Notes: generated by a model not told the origin, from the sequence alone. Numbered from the stretch's first letter, positions 33,377-43,619 are shown. The stretch is DNA of 64,000 bases from JAEYZM01 sp943372195 (GCA_943372195.1 CALRXS010000008.1:1-64000); one strand, 5' to 3'. Made by a program: numbers and translations.

Positions 33377-35845
33377 ATGAGCATTTTTGATCCATTTAAC
33401 ATCAATAAACTAGATACTAGCTTTATAAACGACGATACAGAGTTTTTCCCATTACTGACATCAGAAGACGAGGAAGTCATGAATTCGGAAGCTACTCCTG
33501 AAATTCTGTCAATATTACCTTTGCGTAATACTGTTTTATTTCCGGGGGTGGTAATACCTATCACAATTGGTAGAGATAAATCTATAAAGCTCATAAAAGA
33601 GGCTTATAAGGGCAATAAAATTATTGGGGTAGTAGCGCAGAAGGACAGTAATATTGAGGACCCGAATTTTGATGATTTATTTAAAGTAGGAACCATTGCA
33701 TACATCGTAAAGATGTTGCAGATGCCAGATGGTAACACGACTGTAATTATACAAGGAAAGAAAAGATTTAACCTCGATGAGTTGGTTCAAGAAGAACCAT
33801 ACATTAAAGCGAAGGTTACACAATTTGAAGAAGCTAAATTAGTATCTGATAAAGAATTCGAAGCGATGGTAGCATCGTTAAAAGAATTATCGATGCAAAT
33901 TATTCAGCTTTCACCGAACATACCTTCAGAAGCTGGCTTCGCATTGAAAAATATTGAAAGCCAATCGTTCTTAATCAACTTCATCAGCTCTAACATGAGT
34001 GCTGATTTACAAGACAAGCAGAAGATGATTGAGACGAGTGATTTGAAAGCAAGAGCGCAAATGGTTTTGGAATTATTGACCAAAGAATTGCAAATGCTCG
34101 AGTTGAAAAATCAAATTCAATCGAAGGTACGTGTCGATATTGACAAGCAACAAAGAGAATATTTTTTACATCAGCAGTTAAAGCAAATTCAAGAAGAGTT
34201 AGGCAGTGATTCACCTGATTTAGAATTACAAAATTTGCGTGAACGAGCGATGGATAAGAAGTGGTCGAAAGAAGTTCATGATGCCTTCAACAAAGAACTC
34301 GATAAATTACAAAGAATGAATCCGGCTGCGGCTGAGTATTCAGTATTGTTGAACTATGCAGAGTTATTGTTAGAGCTACCATGGAATGAATTCACGGAAG
34401 ATAATTTTGATTTGAAGTTTGCACAGAAGGTCTTGGATCAAGATCACTTCGGATTAGAGAAAGTGAAGCAAAGAATTTTGGAGTACTTAGCAGTATTGAA
34501 ATTGAAGCATAATATGAAAGCTCCAATTTTATGTTTAGTAGGTCCTCCCGGAGTTGGTAAAACTTCATTAGGTAAATCTATTGCAAAAGCAATTGGTAGA
34601 AAATATGTAAGAGTAGCATTGGGTGGGGTGAGAGATGAGGCAGATATACGCGGACATAGAAAAACATATATAGGTGCGATGCCTGGTCGAATTATTCAAT
34701 CATTGAAGAAAGCTCAATCTGCAAATCCGGTTTTCGTTTTAGACGAAATTGATAAGGTAGGAAATGATTTCAGAGGCGACCCATCATCAGCATTATTAGA
34801 AGTATTAGACCCTGAGCAAAACAATGCTTTTTACGATCATTATGTAGAGTTAGATTTCGATTTATCGAATGTAATGTTCATTGCAACTGCGAATTCATTG
34901 AGCGGTATTCACCCAGCATTGAGAGATCGTATGGAGATCATTGAAGTAAACGGATATACGATTGAAGAGAAGGTAGAAATTGCGAAGCAATATTTAATTC
35001 CGAAGCAAAGAGAACAACACGGATTAAAGTTGAAAGACATTACTTTGAAGCCAGAGATTGTAGAGAAGGTAGTGGAAGATTATACGCGTGAGTCGGGTGT
35101 GCGTGGATTAGAGAAAAAGATTGCGACATTGATTAGAGGCATTGCAAAAAGTGTAGCTGTAAAAGAAAAATATAGAAAAACTTTAACACTTGAAGATGTA
35201 GAAAAGATTTTAGGAGCACCTGAATTCGATAAAGACATGTATCAAGGTAATGAGGTAGCGGGAGTGGTGACGGGTTTAGCCTGGACACAAGTGGGAGGTG
35301 ATATACTTTTCATCGAAACTAGTTTAAGTCCGGGTAAAGGAAAACTCACCCTCACCGGTAGCCTTGGTGATGTGATGAAAGAATCGGCAGTCATTGCGCT
35401 TGCTTATTTACGTGCGAATGCATCGAAGTTCAACATCGATCAAAAAGTTTTTGACCATTGGGATGTTCATATTCACGTACCCGCAGGTGCGATACCAAAA
35501 GATGGTCCTTCGGCAGGTGTGACCATGTTGACAGCGCTAACATCCGCATTTACACAAAGAAAAGTAAAGCCATTTTTAGCGATGACCGGAGAGATTACTT
35601 TACGTGGTAAAGTATTGCCAGTAGGAGGTATCAAAGAAAAAATTCTAGCAGCAAAACGTGCGGGAATTAAGGACATTATTTTGTGTAATAATAACCAAAA
35701 AGATATTTTAGAAATTAATGCGAAGTACTTAAAAGATTTGCGTTTTCATTATGTAAATGAAATGCAAGAAGTAATTGAATTAGCATTGATGAAACAAAAA
35801 GTGAAAGATGCACTAGAGGTGAAAGTGCCTGTAAGTACTAAATAA
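33377..35845 (+). CDS. lon: ATP-dependent protease La (Lon)
   Basis: Lon degrades damaged and regulatory proteins. The 822-residue protein has an N-terminal LON domain starting at ILPLRNTVLFPGVVIPI (residue ~48). A long coiled helix follows, then the AAA module with Walker A GPPGVGKTSLGKS (from ~389) and VFVLDEIDKVG. The proteolytic dyad is Ser712 (PKDGPSAG) and Lys755 (GGIKEK), 43 residues apart as in E. coli. A leader of ~45 residues precedes the LON domain. An AGAGGAG sequence just before the ATG is one of the few Shine-Dalgarno-like sites here. Confidence 0.97.
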   Translation: MSIFDPFNINKLDTSFINDDTEFFPLLTSEDEEVMNSEATPEILSILPLRNTVLFPGVVIPITIGRDKSIKLIKEAYKGNKIIGVVAQKDSNIEDPNFDDLFKVGTIAYIVKMLQMPDGNTTVIIQGKKRFNLDELVQEEPYIKAKVTQFEEAKLVSDKEFEAMVASLKELSMQIIQLSPNIPSEAGFALKNIESQSFLINFISSNMSADLQDKQKMIETSDLKARAQMVLELLTKELQMLELKNQIQSKVRVDIDKQQREYFLHQQLKQIQEELGSDSPDLELQNLRERAMDKKWSKEVHDAFNKELDKLQRMNPAAAEYSVLLNYAELLLELPWNEFTEDNFDLKFAQKVLDQDHFGLEKVKQRILEYLAVLKLKHNMKAPILCLVGPPGVGKTSLGKSIAKAIGRKYVRVALGGVRDEADIRGHRKTYIGAMPGRIIQSLKKAQSANPVFVLDEIDKVGNDFRGDPSSALLEVLDPEQNNAFYDHYVELDFDLSNVMFIATANSLSGIHPALRDRMEIIEVNGYTIEEKVEIAKQYLIPKQREQHGLKLKDITLKPEIVEKVVEDYTRESGVRGLEKKIATLIRGIAKSVAVKEKYRKTLTLEDVEKILGAPEFDKDMYQGNEVAGVVTGLAWTQVGGDILFIETSLSPGKGKLTLTGSLGDVMKESAVIALAYLRANASKFNIDQKVFDHWDVHIHVPAGAIPKDGPSAGVTMLTALTSAFTQRKVKPFLAMTGEITLRGKVLPVGGIKEKILAAKRAGIKDIILCNNNQKDILEINAKYLKDLRFHYVNEMQEVIELALMKQKVKDALEVKVPVSTK

Positions 35846-35852
35846 AATTATG

Positions 35853-35890
35853 ATTAGGTTAATGATTGCATTCGCAATTGTTAACCTAAT
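35853..35890. terminator. Bidirectional terminator between lon and the adhesin-like gene
   Basis: ATTAGGTTAA (35853-35862) pairs with TTAACCTAAT (35881-35890), with a nested TGATTGC/GCAATTG stem. It touches the stop codon of the convergent gene at 35891. Confidence 0.8.
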
Positions 35891-38458
35891 TTATTTGAAG
35901 AGCACAAACCATCCTTTGTCTTCAAAGCCTTCGCCCTTGATGATGTAAACATAAACACCTTCGGCGCAAACTTCTCCATTATACCTACCATCCCATTCAA
36001 AAGTATTATCTCTATTACTGTCGAATACTAGTTCACCCCAACGGCTATAGATTTGGAAGTAATCAATTTTACATTGCACATTACCGAAATAAATTTTGAA
36101 GAAATCATTTTCTCCATCACCATTCGGTGAAAAGGCATTCGGAATTTTTCTTATATCTGCATCTACCAAAGGGTAGTTTAAATTGAGGTCGGTGCTGGTA
36201 CTGCAGGGGGCACTCGGATTACTAATGACTCGAATATTGTAATTACCAATTTGATCGAAAGTATATTGAACATCTTGTCCCGATAAGGTATCGCCATTAC
36301 CCATATCCCACATGATTACAGCTTTGCCATCACCTAAAATTTGTGAGCCGTAAAAAGTACGACTACAAGAATCAAAACTAAAATTCAATTCAGTGCCAAT
36401 AGAATCAACTACGTAAACCATCACAGTATCGTAATTAAAGCAAGCACCGTTAGAGCCTTTGACGATGTATTGGGTGGTGACGATGGGGTTGGCGAGAGGG
36501 TTTGCTGACTTCGGACTGTCAAGTCCTGTATTAGGGAACCATTCGTACGTTCCTTTTGAAGAACCCGTAGCGCCTAATCTTATAAATTGTCTAGAGCAAA
36601 TGTAAACATCATCACTTGCAACAGTATTGGGCATGCTATCTACTTCTACTCTTAGTCCGAAGACCTCTGAACACGCACCATTCGATATCGTAAGTTGATA
36701 GGTGATACTCGTATCTGCAGTACAAAAAGGATTAGCAACAGTATCATTATCTAAAAAAGTTGAAGGCACCCATTTGAATTTTGTGCCGCCACTTGTTTTT
36801 AGTTGAACGGTCTGTTTACCGCATACAGAAATATTGTTTGATACAACACTAAGCTTGTTGACAGTAACATAAATTTCTTTGAATGCACAAACACCATCAT
36901 TTGTAATTTTGACGGTAATAGCACCACTTCTTTGAGGAATTATATAAGGGTTTGCGCTTAGGGAACTTGGAATATACATGCCTAAAGTTTCACCCGACCA
37001 TTCGTATTTTGCACCTATTAAATTACTTTGCGCAAATAAAAATAAAGTATCACCAAAGCATATGCTGGTATCAGGAATAGTATTGATGAGGTATCTAGTT
37101 ATTTTAAATGAATCAACGATAGATTTACCTGTACAATTTTCTACCCCGTATACATAATGGTAATTGGTATCATCAGCGTCGAATTCTAGTATCGGTAAAA
37201 AAGATAATATATTCCCAAACCTATCTCTCCAAATTACAGAATCTAATAAATCATAATCTTTAATTGCAACTTTAATAGTTGAATCTCCACATACAAATTT
37301 GAATTCTATTTTATCTATGAATTTATAATCGGCGATTGTGATGCCTTGTCTGATTGTATCACAAATATAGGGTTCAATAACTTTTAGAATTACACTTTCA
37401 GCAGCCTCTGCAATACCATCTTTTATTGGAACAACAGAAATTCTTACAGCTTTTTGTCCTGCAGGAATGGTAATGCTATCTTTATGAGAAATAGTATAAT
37501 CAACATCAACAGTAGCAGTTCCTTCAATTAAGAATTTTACTTTTAAGTCGCTACTTAAATCATCAGAATTTCGAATCAGATATAGTAAATTGGAATCACA
37601 TTCATTTGTTGATTTTAAAAATGCACTAGCAGATACTCCTTGTTTGTTGATACTCTTTAAACTCTTGGCTTCTATAAATATACCTGAATCGTATATTAAA
37701 TCCTTTACATCTGCAATTACAAATTTTAGTTTATAACTCAAGCAAGGAATTACTTTAACAGTAGCTTCAAAAACTTTTGTAAAGCCATCGAATTCTACGG
37801 TATTGCCGTTTGTATTGTCAATATAATACTGGTTATTAATATTACCATTAACCGTCTTAATTGAAATAGGTGTAATAGAGTTAGGTATTACAGCTAAATT
37901 TTCAAATCCGTTGATAGATGGTCCGCTTATAAACAATCCGAATATATCGTTGAAGTTTTTATTGATATTTTCAGGGTATTCTTCTGATGCAAAAACGAAT
38001 CTGAATTTTAAACTATCAGATTCTGAAATTACATCAAACTCAATCCATGAAGCATCAAAATTATTTTCAGATGAATCTATTAAACGAATGAGCGGATCAC
38101 CAGGTTGATTATTTGAATTGCCAGTGTTGCCAGCATTATTCGGACCTACGGCTGTAGTTACTTTGCCAGTAGATAAAATAATTCCACTATCTAATCCGAT
38201 GTTAGAGAACCTACCATCGAAAAAACCAATTGCTTCTGTGTTTGCAGAACTTCTGACATTACTGATAGATACACCTTTATCAGCTAAAACATTTTGTACT
38301 AAATCATCGGCAGTTCTTGTATTGCTAACGCGCAGTTGTGCCTTGCCTACATTTGTGAAAATGAAGCTCAACAAAACCAGCACTAAAATTTTATACAATA
38401 ATCTATTTTTAACCTTTTTGTACAATTTCCTATCTTGTATTTTATTACAATTTAGCAA
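35891..38458 (-). CDS. Choice-of-anchor L protein with T9SS type B C-terminus (paralogue 1)
   Basis: The 855-residue surface protein has a basic N-terminus and signal peptide (to about residue 40, GKAQL). A choice-of-anchor L domain (~45-260) contains DSGIILSTGKV, FASEEYPENI and VIADVKDLIYDSGIFIEA. A Calx-beta-like stretch and PKD/Ig-like repeats with YxWxP motifs follow. The gliding-motility-associated C-terminus (NAFSPNGDGENDFF, WDGRYNGE) is a type B T9SS signal. Only a TTG fits as start, at 38458 or a few codons in. It closely resembles the protein at 44592-47171. Adhesion is the likely role, without direct proof. Confidence 0.88.
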   Translation of the reverse strand: MLNCNKIQDRKLYKKVKNRLLYKILVLVLLSFIFTNVGKAQLRVSNTRTADDLVQNVLADKGVSISNVRSSANTEAIGFFDGRFSNIGLDSGIILSTGKVTTAVGPNNAGNTGNSNNQPGDPLIRLIDSSENNFDASWIEFDVISESDSLKFRFVFASEEYPENINKNFNDIFGLFISGPSINGFENLAVIPNSITPISIKTVNGNINNQYYIDNTNGNTVEFDGFTKVFEATVKVIPCLSYKLKFVIADVKDLIYDSGIFIEAKSLKSINKQGVSASAFLKSTNECDSNLLYLIRNSDDLSSDLKVKFLIEGTATVDVDYTISHKDSITIPAGQKAVRISVVPIKDGIAEAAESVILKVIEPYICDTIRQGITIADYKFIDKIEFKFVCGDSTIKVAIKDYDLLDSVIWRDRFGNILSFLPILEFDADDTNYHYVYGVENCTGKSIVDSFKITRYLINTIPDTSICFGDTLFLFAQSNLIGAKYEWSGETLGMYIPSSLSANPYIIPQRSGAITVKITNDGVCAFKEIYVTVNKLSVVSNNISVCGKQTVQLKTSGGTKFKWVPSTFLDNDTVANPFCTADTSITYQLTISNGACSEVFGLRVEVDSMPNTVASDDVYICSRQFIRLGATGSSKGTYEWFPNTGLDSPKSANPLANPIVTTQYIVKGSNGACFNYDTVMVYVVDSIGTELNFSFDSCSRTFYGSQILGDGKAVIMWDMGNGDTLSGQDVQYTFDQIGNYNIRVISNPSAPCSTSTDLNLNYPLVDADIRKIPNAFSPNGDGENDFFKIYFGNVQCKIDYFQIYSRWGELVFDSNRDNTFEWDGRYNGEVCAEGVYVYIIKGEGFEDKGWFVLFK

Positions 38459-38472
38459 AAACTATACCTAAT

Positions 38473-39495
38473 ATGATAGATTTAAGAAGCGATACCGTAA
38501 CTAGACCCACAAAAGGCATGTTAGAAGCCATGTTTTCGGCTAAATTAGGCGATGATGTATATGGCGAAGACCCTAGTGTTAACGAGCTAGAAGCTAAAGT
38601 TGCTTCCATTTTCGGATTCGAATCTGCAGTTTTTTGTCCATCGGGCACCATGACCAACCAAGTAGCCATAAAAACCCATACCATACCCGGCGATGAAGTA
38701 ATTTGCGACAATACCTCGCATATTTACAATTATGAAGGAGGAGGAATTGCCTTTAATTCTGGGGCCCAGGTTAGAGCGATTCAAGGCCAATTGGGTAAGA
38801 TTACTGCTTCGCAAATTGAAGATGCTATTCAAGCTCCGATTATCAATTTACCAAGAACTTCGTTGGTGGCTTTAGAAAATACGTTGAACAAAGCAGGGGG
38901 TGGATATTATTTTTTGAATGAAATAAAACCAATTGCTGAATTATGTAAATCGAAAAATTTGCCATTGCATTTAGATGGTGCTAGAATTTTTAATGCCATC
39001 GTTGAAACCAAAGATGCAGCAAAAGATTATTCAAAATATTTCGATTCTATTTCAGTATGTTTTTCAAAAGGCTTGGGAGCACCAGTCGGATCAGCATTGT
39101 TAGGATCAAAAGAATTTATTGCCAAAGCAAGAAGATATAGAAGGCTATTAGGTGGTGGAATGCGTCAAGCGGGTATACTCGCATCTGCTGCATCGTATGC
39201 TTTAGATTTTCATGTAGATAGATTAGTAGAAGATCATAAAAGAGCGAAAGCAATTGCAGAAGTCTTGGGTGATGCTAACTATGTAAAAGAACTCTTGCCA
39301 GTAGATACAAACATCATCATTTTTAAATTGATAGATCAAGTGAATGCAGATGTCTTCTTAGCGAAATTAAAGTCAGAAGGTATTGTTGCGAATACCATGG
39401 GTAAACAAACTGTACGATTTGTAACACACCTCGATTTTGATGATGATAAGCTAGAAAGAACCATCAATGTTTTAAGACATACTAATTCAAATTAA
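38473..39495 (+). CDS. ltaE: Low-specificity L-threonine aldolase
   Basis: This PLP enzyme cleaves threonine and allo-threonine to glycine and acetaldehyde. MIDLRSDTVTRPTKGMLEAM is diagnostic. GDDVYGEDPSVNELEAK and the PLP-Lys region SVCFSKGLGAPVGSALLG are also present. The 340-residue length is normal. It lies 1 bp before pepT and divergently from the adhesin-like gene; only 14 bp separate their start codons, so the promoters overlap. Confidence 0.94.
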   Translation: MIDLRSDTVTRPTKGMLEAMFSAKLGDDVYGEDPSVNELEAKVASIFGFESAVFCPSGTMTNQVAIKTHTIPGDEVICDNTSHIYNYEGGGIAFNSGAQVRAIQGQLGKITASQIEDAIQAPIINLPRTSLVALENTLNKAGGGYYFLNEIKPIAELCKSKNLPLHLDGARIFNAIVETKDAAKDYSKYFDSISVCFSKGLGAPVGSALLGSKEFIAKARRYRRLLGGGMRQAGILASAASYALDFHVDRLVEDHKRAKAIAEVLGDANYVKELLPVDTNIIIFKLIDQVNADVFLAKLKSEGIVANTMGKQTVRFVTHLDFDDDKLERTINVLRHTNSN

Positions 39496-39496
39496 A

Positions 39497-40732
39497 ATGA
39501 ACTATACCGTTACAGAACGATTTTTAAGATATGTAAAAATTGATACGCAGTCTGACCCGAATTCAAACACATGCCCTTCTACTGAAAAGCAGAAAAATTT
39601 AGGCAGTCTATTAGTTGCTGAATTATTAGAGATGGGTATCGATGATGCCGAGATGGATGAGAACGGATATGTATATGCTACCATCCCTTCAAATACTGAT
39701 AAGCAAGTACCAGTAATTTGTTTTTGTTCACATATGGATACATCACCCGATTGCTCTGGTGAAAATGTAAATCCGATTATTCATAAAAACTACGATGGCA
39801 AAGACATCGTATTACCAAAAGATCATACACAAATCTTAAAAGCTTCTGAACATCCGGCTTTATTAGAACAAATAGGTTCTGATATTATTACTGCGGATGG
39901 TACTACTTTGTTAGGTGCCGACAATAAAGCAGGTGTTGCTGAGATCATGGATGCTGCTTATCAAATGATGACGAACCCATCAATAAAACATGGTGACATC
40001 AAAATTTTATTTACACCCGATGAAGAAATTGGTAGGGGAGTTGATAAAGTAAATTTGAAAAAGTTGGGTGCTGATTATGCTTATACAATAGATGGCGAAA
40101 CACGCGGACATATAGAGGATGAAACATTTTCAGCAGATGGCGTAACTATTCAAATCAATGGTGTTGCATCACACCCGGGATTTGCAAAAGATAAAATGGA
40201 GAATGCGATAAAGATTGCATCAGAAATTATTGCAGCATTACCTAAAGATAAATTATCGCCAGAAAGTACAGAAGGTCGCGAAGGATTTATCCATCCGACT
40301 TCATTAACATCTTCTATGGAGTCTGCAAAACTATCATTTATCATTCGTGATTTTGACACGAAAAAATTAGCTGAACACGAAGCCTTTTTAGAGTCAATTG
40401 TAAAAGAGATCATCAAAAATTATGCAGGTTCAACTTATACTTTCGAAGTGCAGAATCAATATCGTAACATGAAAGAAATTGTTGATCAGCATCCGCATAT
40501 GATCGACTACGCTATACAAGCAATAGAGCGCGCAGGCATGAAAGCACACCGTGGCGGAATACGTGGTGGTACAGACGGCTCACGTTTATCTTTCATGGGC
40601 TTACCATGCCCCAATATCTTCGCAGGTGAACATGCATTTCATTCGAAATTAGAATGGGTGTCGGTGCAGGATATGCGTTTGGTAGTGGAGACGATTTTGA
40701 ATCTCGCACAAATCTGGCAGGAGAAATCGTAG
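39497..40732 (+). CDS. pepT: Peptidase T (tripeptide aminopeptidase)
   Basis: PepT removes the N-terminal residue from tripeptides in the cytoplasm. The 411-residue M20 peptidase has CFCSHMDTSPD (first Zn ligand), DGTTLLGADNKAGVAEI (bridging Asp), FTPDEEIGRGVD (catalytic Glu) and a C-terminal FAGEHAFHSKLEWV with the last His ligand. It follows ltaE by 1 bp, forming a small amino-acid-use operon. Repeat C2 begins 3 bp after its stop codon. Confidence 0.95.
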   Translation: MNYTVTERFLRYVKIDTQSDPNSNTCPSTEKQKNLGSLLVAELLEMGIDDAEMDENGYVYATIPSNTDKQVPVICFCSHMDTSPDCSGENVNPIIHKNYDGKDIVLPKDHTQILKASEHPALLEQIGSDIITADGTTLLGADNKAGVAEIMDAAYQMMTNPSIKHGDIKILFTPDEEIGRGVDKVNLKKLGADYAYTIDGETRGHIEDETFSADGVTIQINGVASHPGFAKDKMENAIKIASEIIAALPKDKLSPESTEGREGFIHPTSLTSSMESAKLSFIIRDFDTKKLAEHEAFLESIVKEIIKNYAGSTYTFEVQNQYRNMKEIVDQHPHMIDYAIQAIERAGMKAHRGGIRGGTDGSRLSFMGLPCPNIFAGEHAFHSKLEWVSVQDMRLVVETILNLAQIWQEKS

Positions 40733-40735
40733 AAC

Positions 40736-41010
40736 GTATTCCGTATTCAGTATTCCGATTCTCGATTTTTGAAATGCGTCACGATGTATATGAATAGCAC
40801 TGGTAGGGGTCGATTACATCGACCCTTTTAAACGACATTTTGATTGTTCAAATGACATTTAATTTTACAAACGACATTTGTATCGTATAATGATTCAAAT
40901 GTTATACTAGGCGGGGCGATGTAATCGCCCCCTACGGGTACAAGTAAAAATCATCGTGACGCATTTCAAAAATCGAGAATCGGAATACTGAATACTGAAT
41001 ACGGAATACT
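40736..41010. repeat. Period-7 dyad element, copy C2, with ~50-bp terminal inverted repeats
   Basis: Left end 40736-40786 (GTATTCC, GTATTCA, GTATTCC, then GATTCTCGATTTTTGAAATG and GCGTCACGATG) is repeated inverted at 40953-41010 almost base for base. Inside are two GGGG(T)CGAT...ATCG(A/C)CCC hairpins. Between these, AAACGACATTT or AAATGACATTT appears three times at ~20-bp spacing (40830, 40850, 40869). The element fills the gap between two convergent genes from 3 bp after the pepT stop to the stop of the next gene (41009-41011). Confidence 0.9.
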
Positions 41011-42316
41011 ACTTTTTAATCAGCGTGCTTCTAACAAACCCAGCACTACTTTCAATTACCACACAATAAATGCCCGCTGGGTAACCCGACAAATCAATCG
41101 AATTCTCGTGTGCTTGAATATTGAATTCTTGCCCTAGCATATTGTAGATTTTTATTTCTAAAATTTCTTCCTCTAAATCGAAATGGAAAATGTCATTGCT
41201 GGGATTCGGATAAATTTTTAGTATTGGAGATTTTGTTGTTGATACATTTGTTGTATTGCAAATGATATGATTTAATTTTTTCCAGATTTCGTTGTTGAAT
41301 ATCATCGGCAACTCTTGTCCGTTTAAGGGTGCATCACCCATTCTAATCACTACTAATCCTTGACTCGGCACCACATTGATTACTTGTCCGTTTTTACCTA
41401 AAGCCGCAAACAATTCGCTTGGTGCATCTGGTAATATAGAGCCATTGAAAACTAATTGTGAACTCGGTAGCATAAAACTTGATTTACCATTCAACCACCA
41501 TAAATAACCGTATGCATTATTCAAATTCTGAGAGCTGTTGGTCATGGCTGTTTTATAATTTTGGTCTCCTAAAACTGTATCAGCATTCCATACAAAATTA
41601 TTCATCGCCAACAATCCGAATCGCGCCATCGATCGCGGAGTACTTACATAAACATTATTATATCCTTGTTTGATATACAAGCCACCCATGCCAATTTTCG
41701 ATTTGATATAGGTATTGCAAAACATATTCAAACTTAATGAGCTTGAGTTCTCAATCACTTTATCTAATAGGGTATAAGGTGCATTGTGATAAGCCCAACG
41801 TGTATCGGGAGCTGTTAAGCAATTTAAGCAAGCAGGATCTGTGCAATCTTTATCAATGACAAAATCATTTAAGCCAGTAGTCATTTTTAATTGATGAATG
41901 ATTTTGATTTTCGATTCATCAATTGCAGAACAACTCGTAAAATTTTTACCAATGTATTTGCTAGATGTATCGTTGATGTTTAAGAATTTCTTCTCTTGAG
42001 CTATACCCACTAAAACACTTGTTAATGATTTTCCTGCGGATGCCCAATACCATAAACTGTCTTTCGTAAATGAACCGTAGTATTTTTCTATGACTATTTT
42101 ACCATTTTTTAAAACGATGAAAGCCTTGCTGCTATTGCTTCCTACGTAACTCAATAAGCTTTGCAAACTATCGTCGCACCAATTGATTTCTGAAAATGAA
42201 AGAGTATCCCAAGTTGTAGAATTATTCGGAGGGAAGTATATACTCTGTGCTTCTGACTTTTTTATATTGATTAAAAAAGTCAGAAGCAATAAGAGATATA
42301 TTATTTTTTTGATCAC
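41009..42316 (-). CDS. Serine hydrolase (class C beta-lactamase/DD-peptidase fold), T9SS cargo
   Basis: The 435-residue protein has a signal peptide (to ~23). The penicillin-recognising fold has its SxxK in ASAGKSLTSVL (Ser92-Lys95 region) and the YxN in WAYHNAPYTL. A type A sorting domain (LKIYPNPSNDIFHFDLEEE) ends it. Such secreted enzymes can be esterases or peptidases rather than resistance enzymes, and the substrate is unknown. The start is a GTG at 42316, 1 bp after the DUF5777 stop, so it ends the leftward envelope operon. Its stop codon lies in the right arm of repeat C2. Confidence 0.88.
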   Translation of the reverse strand: MIKKIIYLLLLLTFLINIKKSEAQSIYFPPNNSTTWDTLSFSEINWCDDSLQSLLSYVGSNSSKAFIVLKNGKIVIEKYYGSFTKDSLWYWASAGKSLTSVLVGIAQEKKFLNINDTSSKYIGKNFTSCSAIDESKIKIIHQLKMTTGLNDFVIDKDCTDPACLNCLTAPDTRWAYHNAPYTLLDKVIENSSSLSLNMFCNTYIKSKIGMGGLYIKQGYNNVYVSTPRSMARFGLLAMNNFVWNADTVLGDQNYKTAMTNSSQNLNNAYGYLWWLNGKSSFMLPSSQLVFNGSILPDAPSELFAALGKNGQVINVVPSQGLVVIRMGDAPLNGQELPMIFNNEIWKKLNHIICNTTNVSTTKSPILKIYPNPSNDIFHFDLEEEILEIKIYNMLGQEFNIQAHENSIDLSGYPAGIYCVVIESSAGFVRSTLIKK

Positions 42317-42317
42317 A

Positions 42318-43220
42318 CTATAAAGTAAATGCTCTTGAAATATTAAAGCCTAAGCGCATTCCACCATCAGCCCATGAATCTGCTGTACGTGGTATAAATT
42401 GATTTTCTGTAATACCTAATGAATTCGTTAAATGTATTTGAAATACGTGTCCGCCTGTCTCTATATCTAATCCGATACCCATCGAATCATAATAGTCAGT
42501 ACCACGTGTAAACCTGTTTAAGCGCGCCATGTATTCAAATGTAATTGCTGCTCTCTTAGTGAATTTATATCGCCCTAAAAATCCAAGGGCATAGGTATCA
42601 TTTTGATCAGAGATTTTATCAACCTGATTAAAGTGTACCATACTCGGTGTTAATTGCATCGATAAATTCTCATTGAATTTTCTTGCAATCATTATCTGAT
42701 GAGCGAAAGAATATCTTGAACTCGCATTCTTATATTTATCGATACCCGATATTAATGTTGCCGAACCTTTTAAATTCGTATAATAAGCACCAGTAAATAC
42801 AGTGACACTAATTGGCATAGAGTTATTTTTATTCTGGCGTAACAATCTATATTTTAAATAACCATCATATGTTTTTTCGATAGATGTTCTGCCTAAGCCA
42901 AATTGTAATCTACCATCATAACTATACTCTAAACTCATGCGAATACTTGCACCTCCATCTAAGCCCCAGAAATCATATGAGCCTGAGTTAAACGGTCCGA
43001 ATCTATGAGCAATTCGATAGTCTAATGTTCTTTTACCACCTACTTCTATGGTATGTTGATTAATTAATCTTGTGCCTTTAAAAGTAGCTATAACAGGTTC
43101 TTTCTCGTCTGTAGGGTTCATCTCCATTAACATTTGCATAGGGTCTGTCTCTTGTGCAAATGCAAGGCTTGAACTCATTAGCAATAAACTTGCAAAAATA
43201 TGTTTGTATGAAATTTTCAT
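42318..43220 (-). CDS. DUF5777 family beta-barrel outer-membrane protein
   Basis: The 300-residue protein has a signal peptide (to FAQ at ~23). VIATFKGTRLINQHTIE, GGKRTLDYRIAHRFG and SYDFWGLDGGASIRMSLEY are the DUF5777 signature, followed by paired amphipathic strands to a C-terminal Phe/Leu. It is predicted to be a 12-16-strand barrel. DUF5777 proteins are often linked to cytochrome-like lipoproteins, as in this operon. Function unknown. Confidence 0.85.
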   Translation of the reverse strand: MKISYKHIFASLLLMSSSLAFAQETDPMQMLMEMNPTDEKEPVIATFKGTRLINQHTIEVGGKRTLDYRIAHRFGPFNSGSYDFWGLDGGASIRMSLEYSYDGRLQFGLGRTSIEKTYDGYLKYRLLRQNKNNSMPISVTVFTGAYYTNLKGSATLISGIDKYKNASSRYSFAHQIMIARKFNENLSMQLTPSMVHFNQVDKISDQNDTYALGFLGRYKFTKRAAITFEYMARLNRFTRGTDYYDSMGIGLDIETGGHVFQIHLTNSLGITENQFIPRTADSWADGGMRLGFNISRAFTL

Positions 43221-43232
43221 GTTGATTCTTGA

Positions 43233-43619
43233 TTATGGGTTTTTACCAGTGCTTAACCATTTGTCGATTAATGCGATGTCGCATGGGTCAATTTTTGTAG
43301 GGCTATTCTTAGGCATCGGGCGTGCAATACCAATATGTTTTATTGACTCGATATACACACCATCTGTTATTGCCGAATTAACACCTTCTATTGTTCCTAA
43401 ATTGTAAAAACCTGTACCACCAGCATTATGACAAGCTCCATCATTTGCTCCGCATCTGCTTTCCATTATAGGTTTAATAGTTCCAGCAAATGTTACACTA
43501 ATTGTAGTATCACATGTAAGTCCGGCACCCGGATTTATTTCTTCGAAATTATCATAATAGCATGAACTGATAACAGTGATGCTCGTTAGAATAAAAATTA
43601 TAAAAAATATTTTTTTCAT
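43233..43619 (-). CDS. Cytochrome-c-like lipoprotein with widened heme motif (CX6CH)
   Basis: The 128-residue lipoprotein has its lipobox in TVISSCYYDN. The segment SRCGANDGACHNAGG contains C...CH with six residues between the cysteines instead of two; a possible axial Met is in ARPMPKNSP. C-type-cytochrome-like domains with widened spacing occur in planctomycete-type and Bacteroidota proteins, and heme attachment is not proven for them. It lies 4 bp after the related gene at 43624-43989 and before DUF5777. Confidence 0.65.
   Translation of the reverse strand: MKKIFFIIFILTSITVISSCYYDNFEEINPGAGLTCDTTISVTFAGTIKPIMESRCGANDGACHNAGGTGFYNLGTIEGVNSAITDGVYIESIKHIGIARPMPKNSPTKIDPCDIALIDKWLSTGKNP

Noticed and set aside
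41009..42316. Beta-lactamase resistance gene
   Set aside because: SxxK and YxN show only the fold; the T9SS tail and divergence argue for a secreted esterase/peptidase of unknown substrate.
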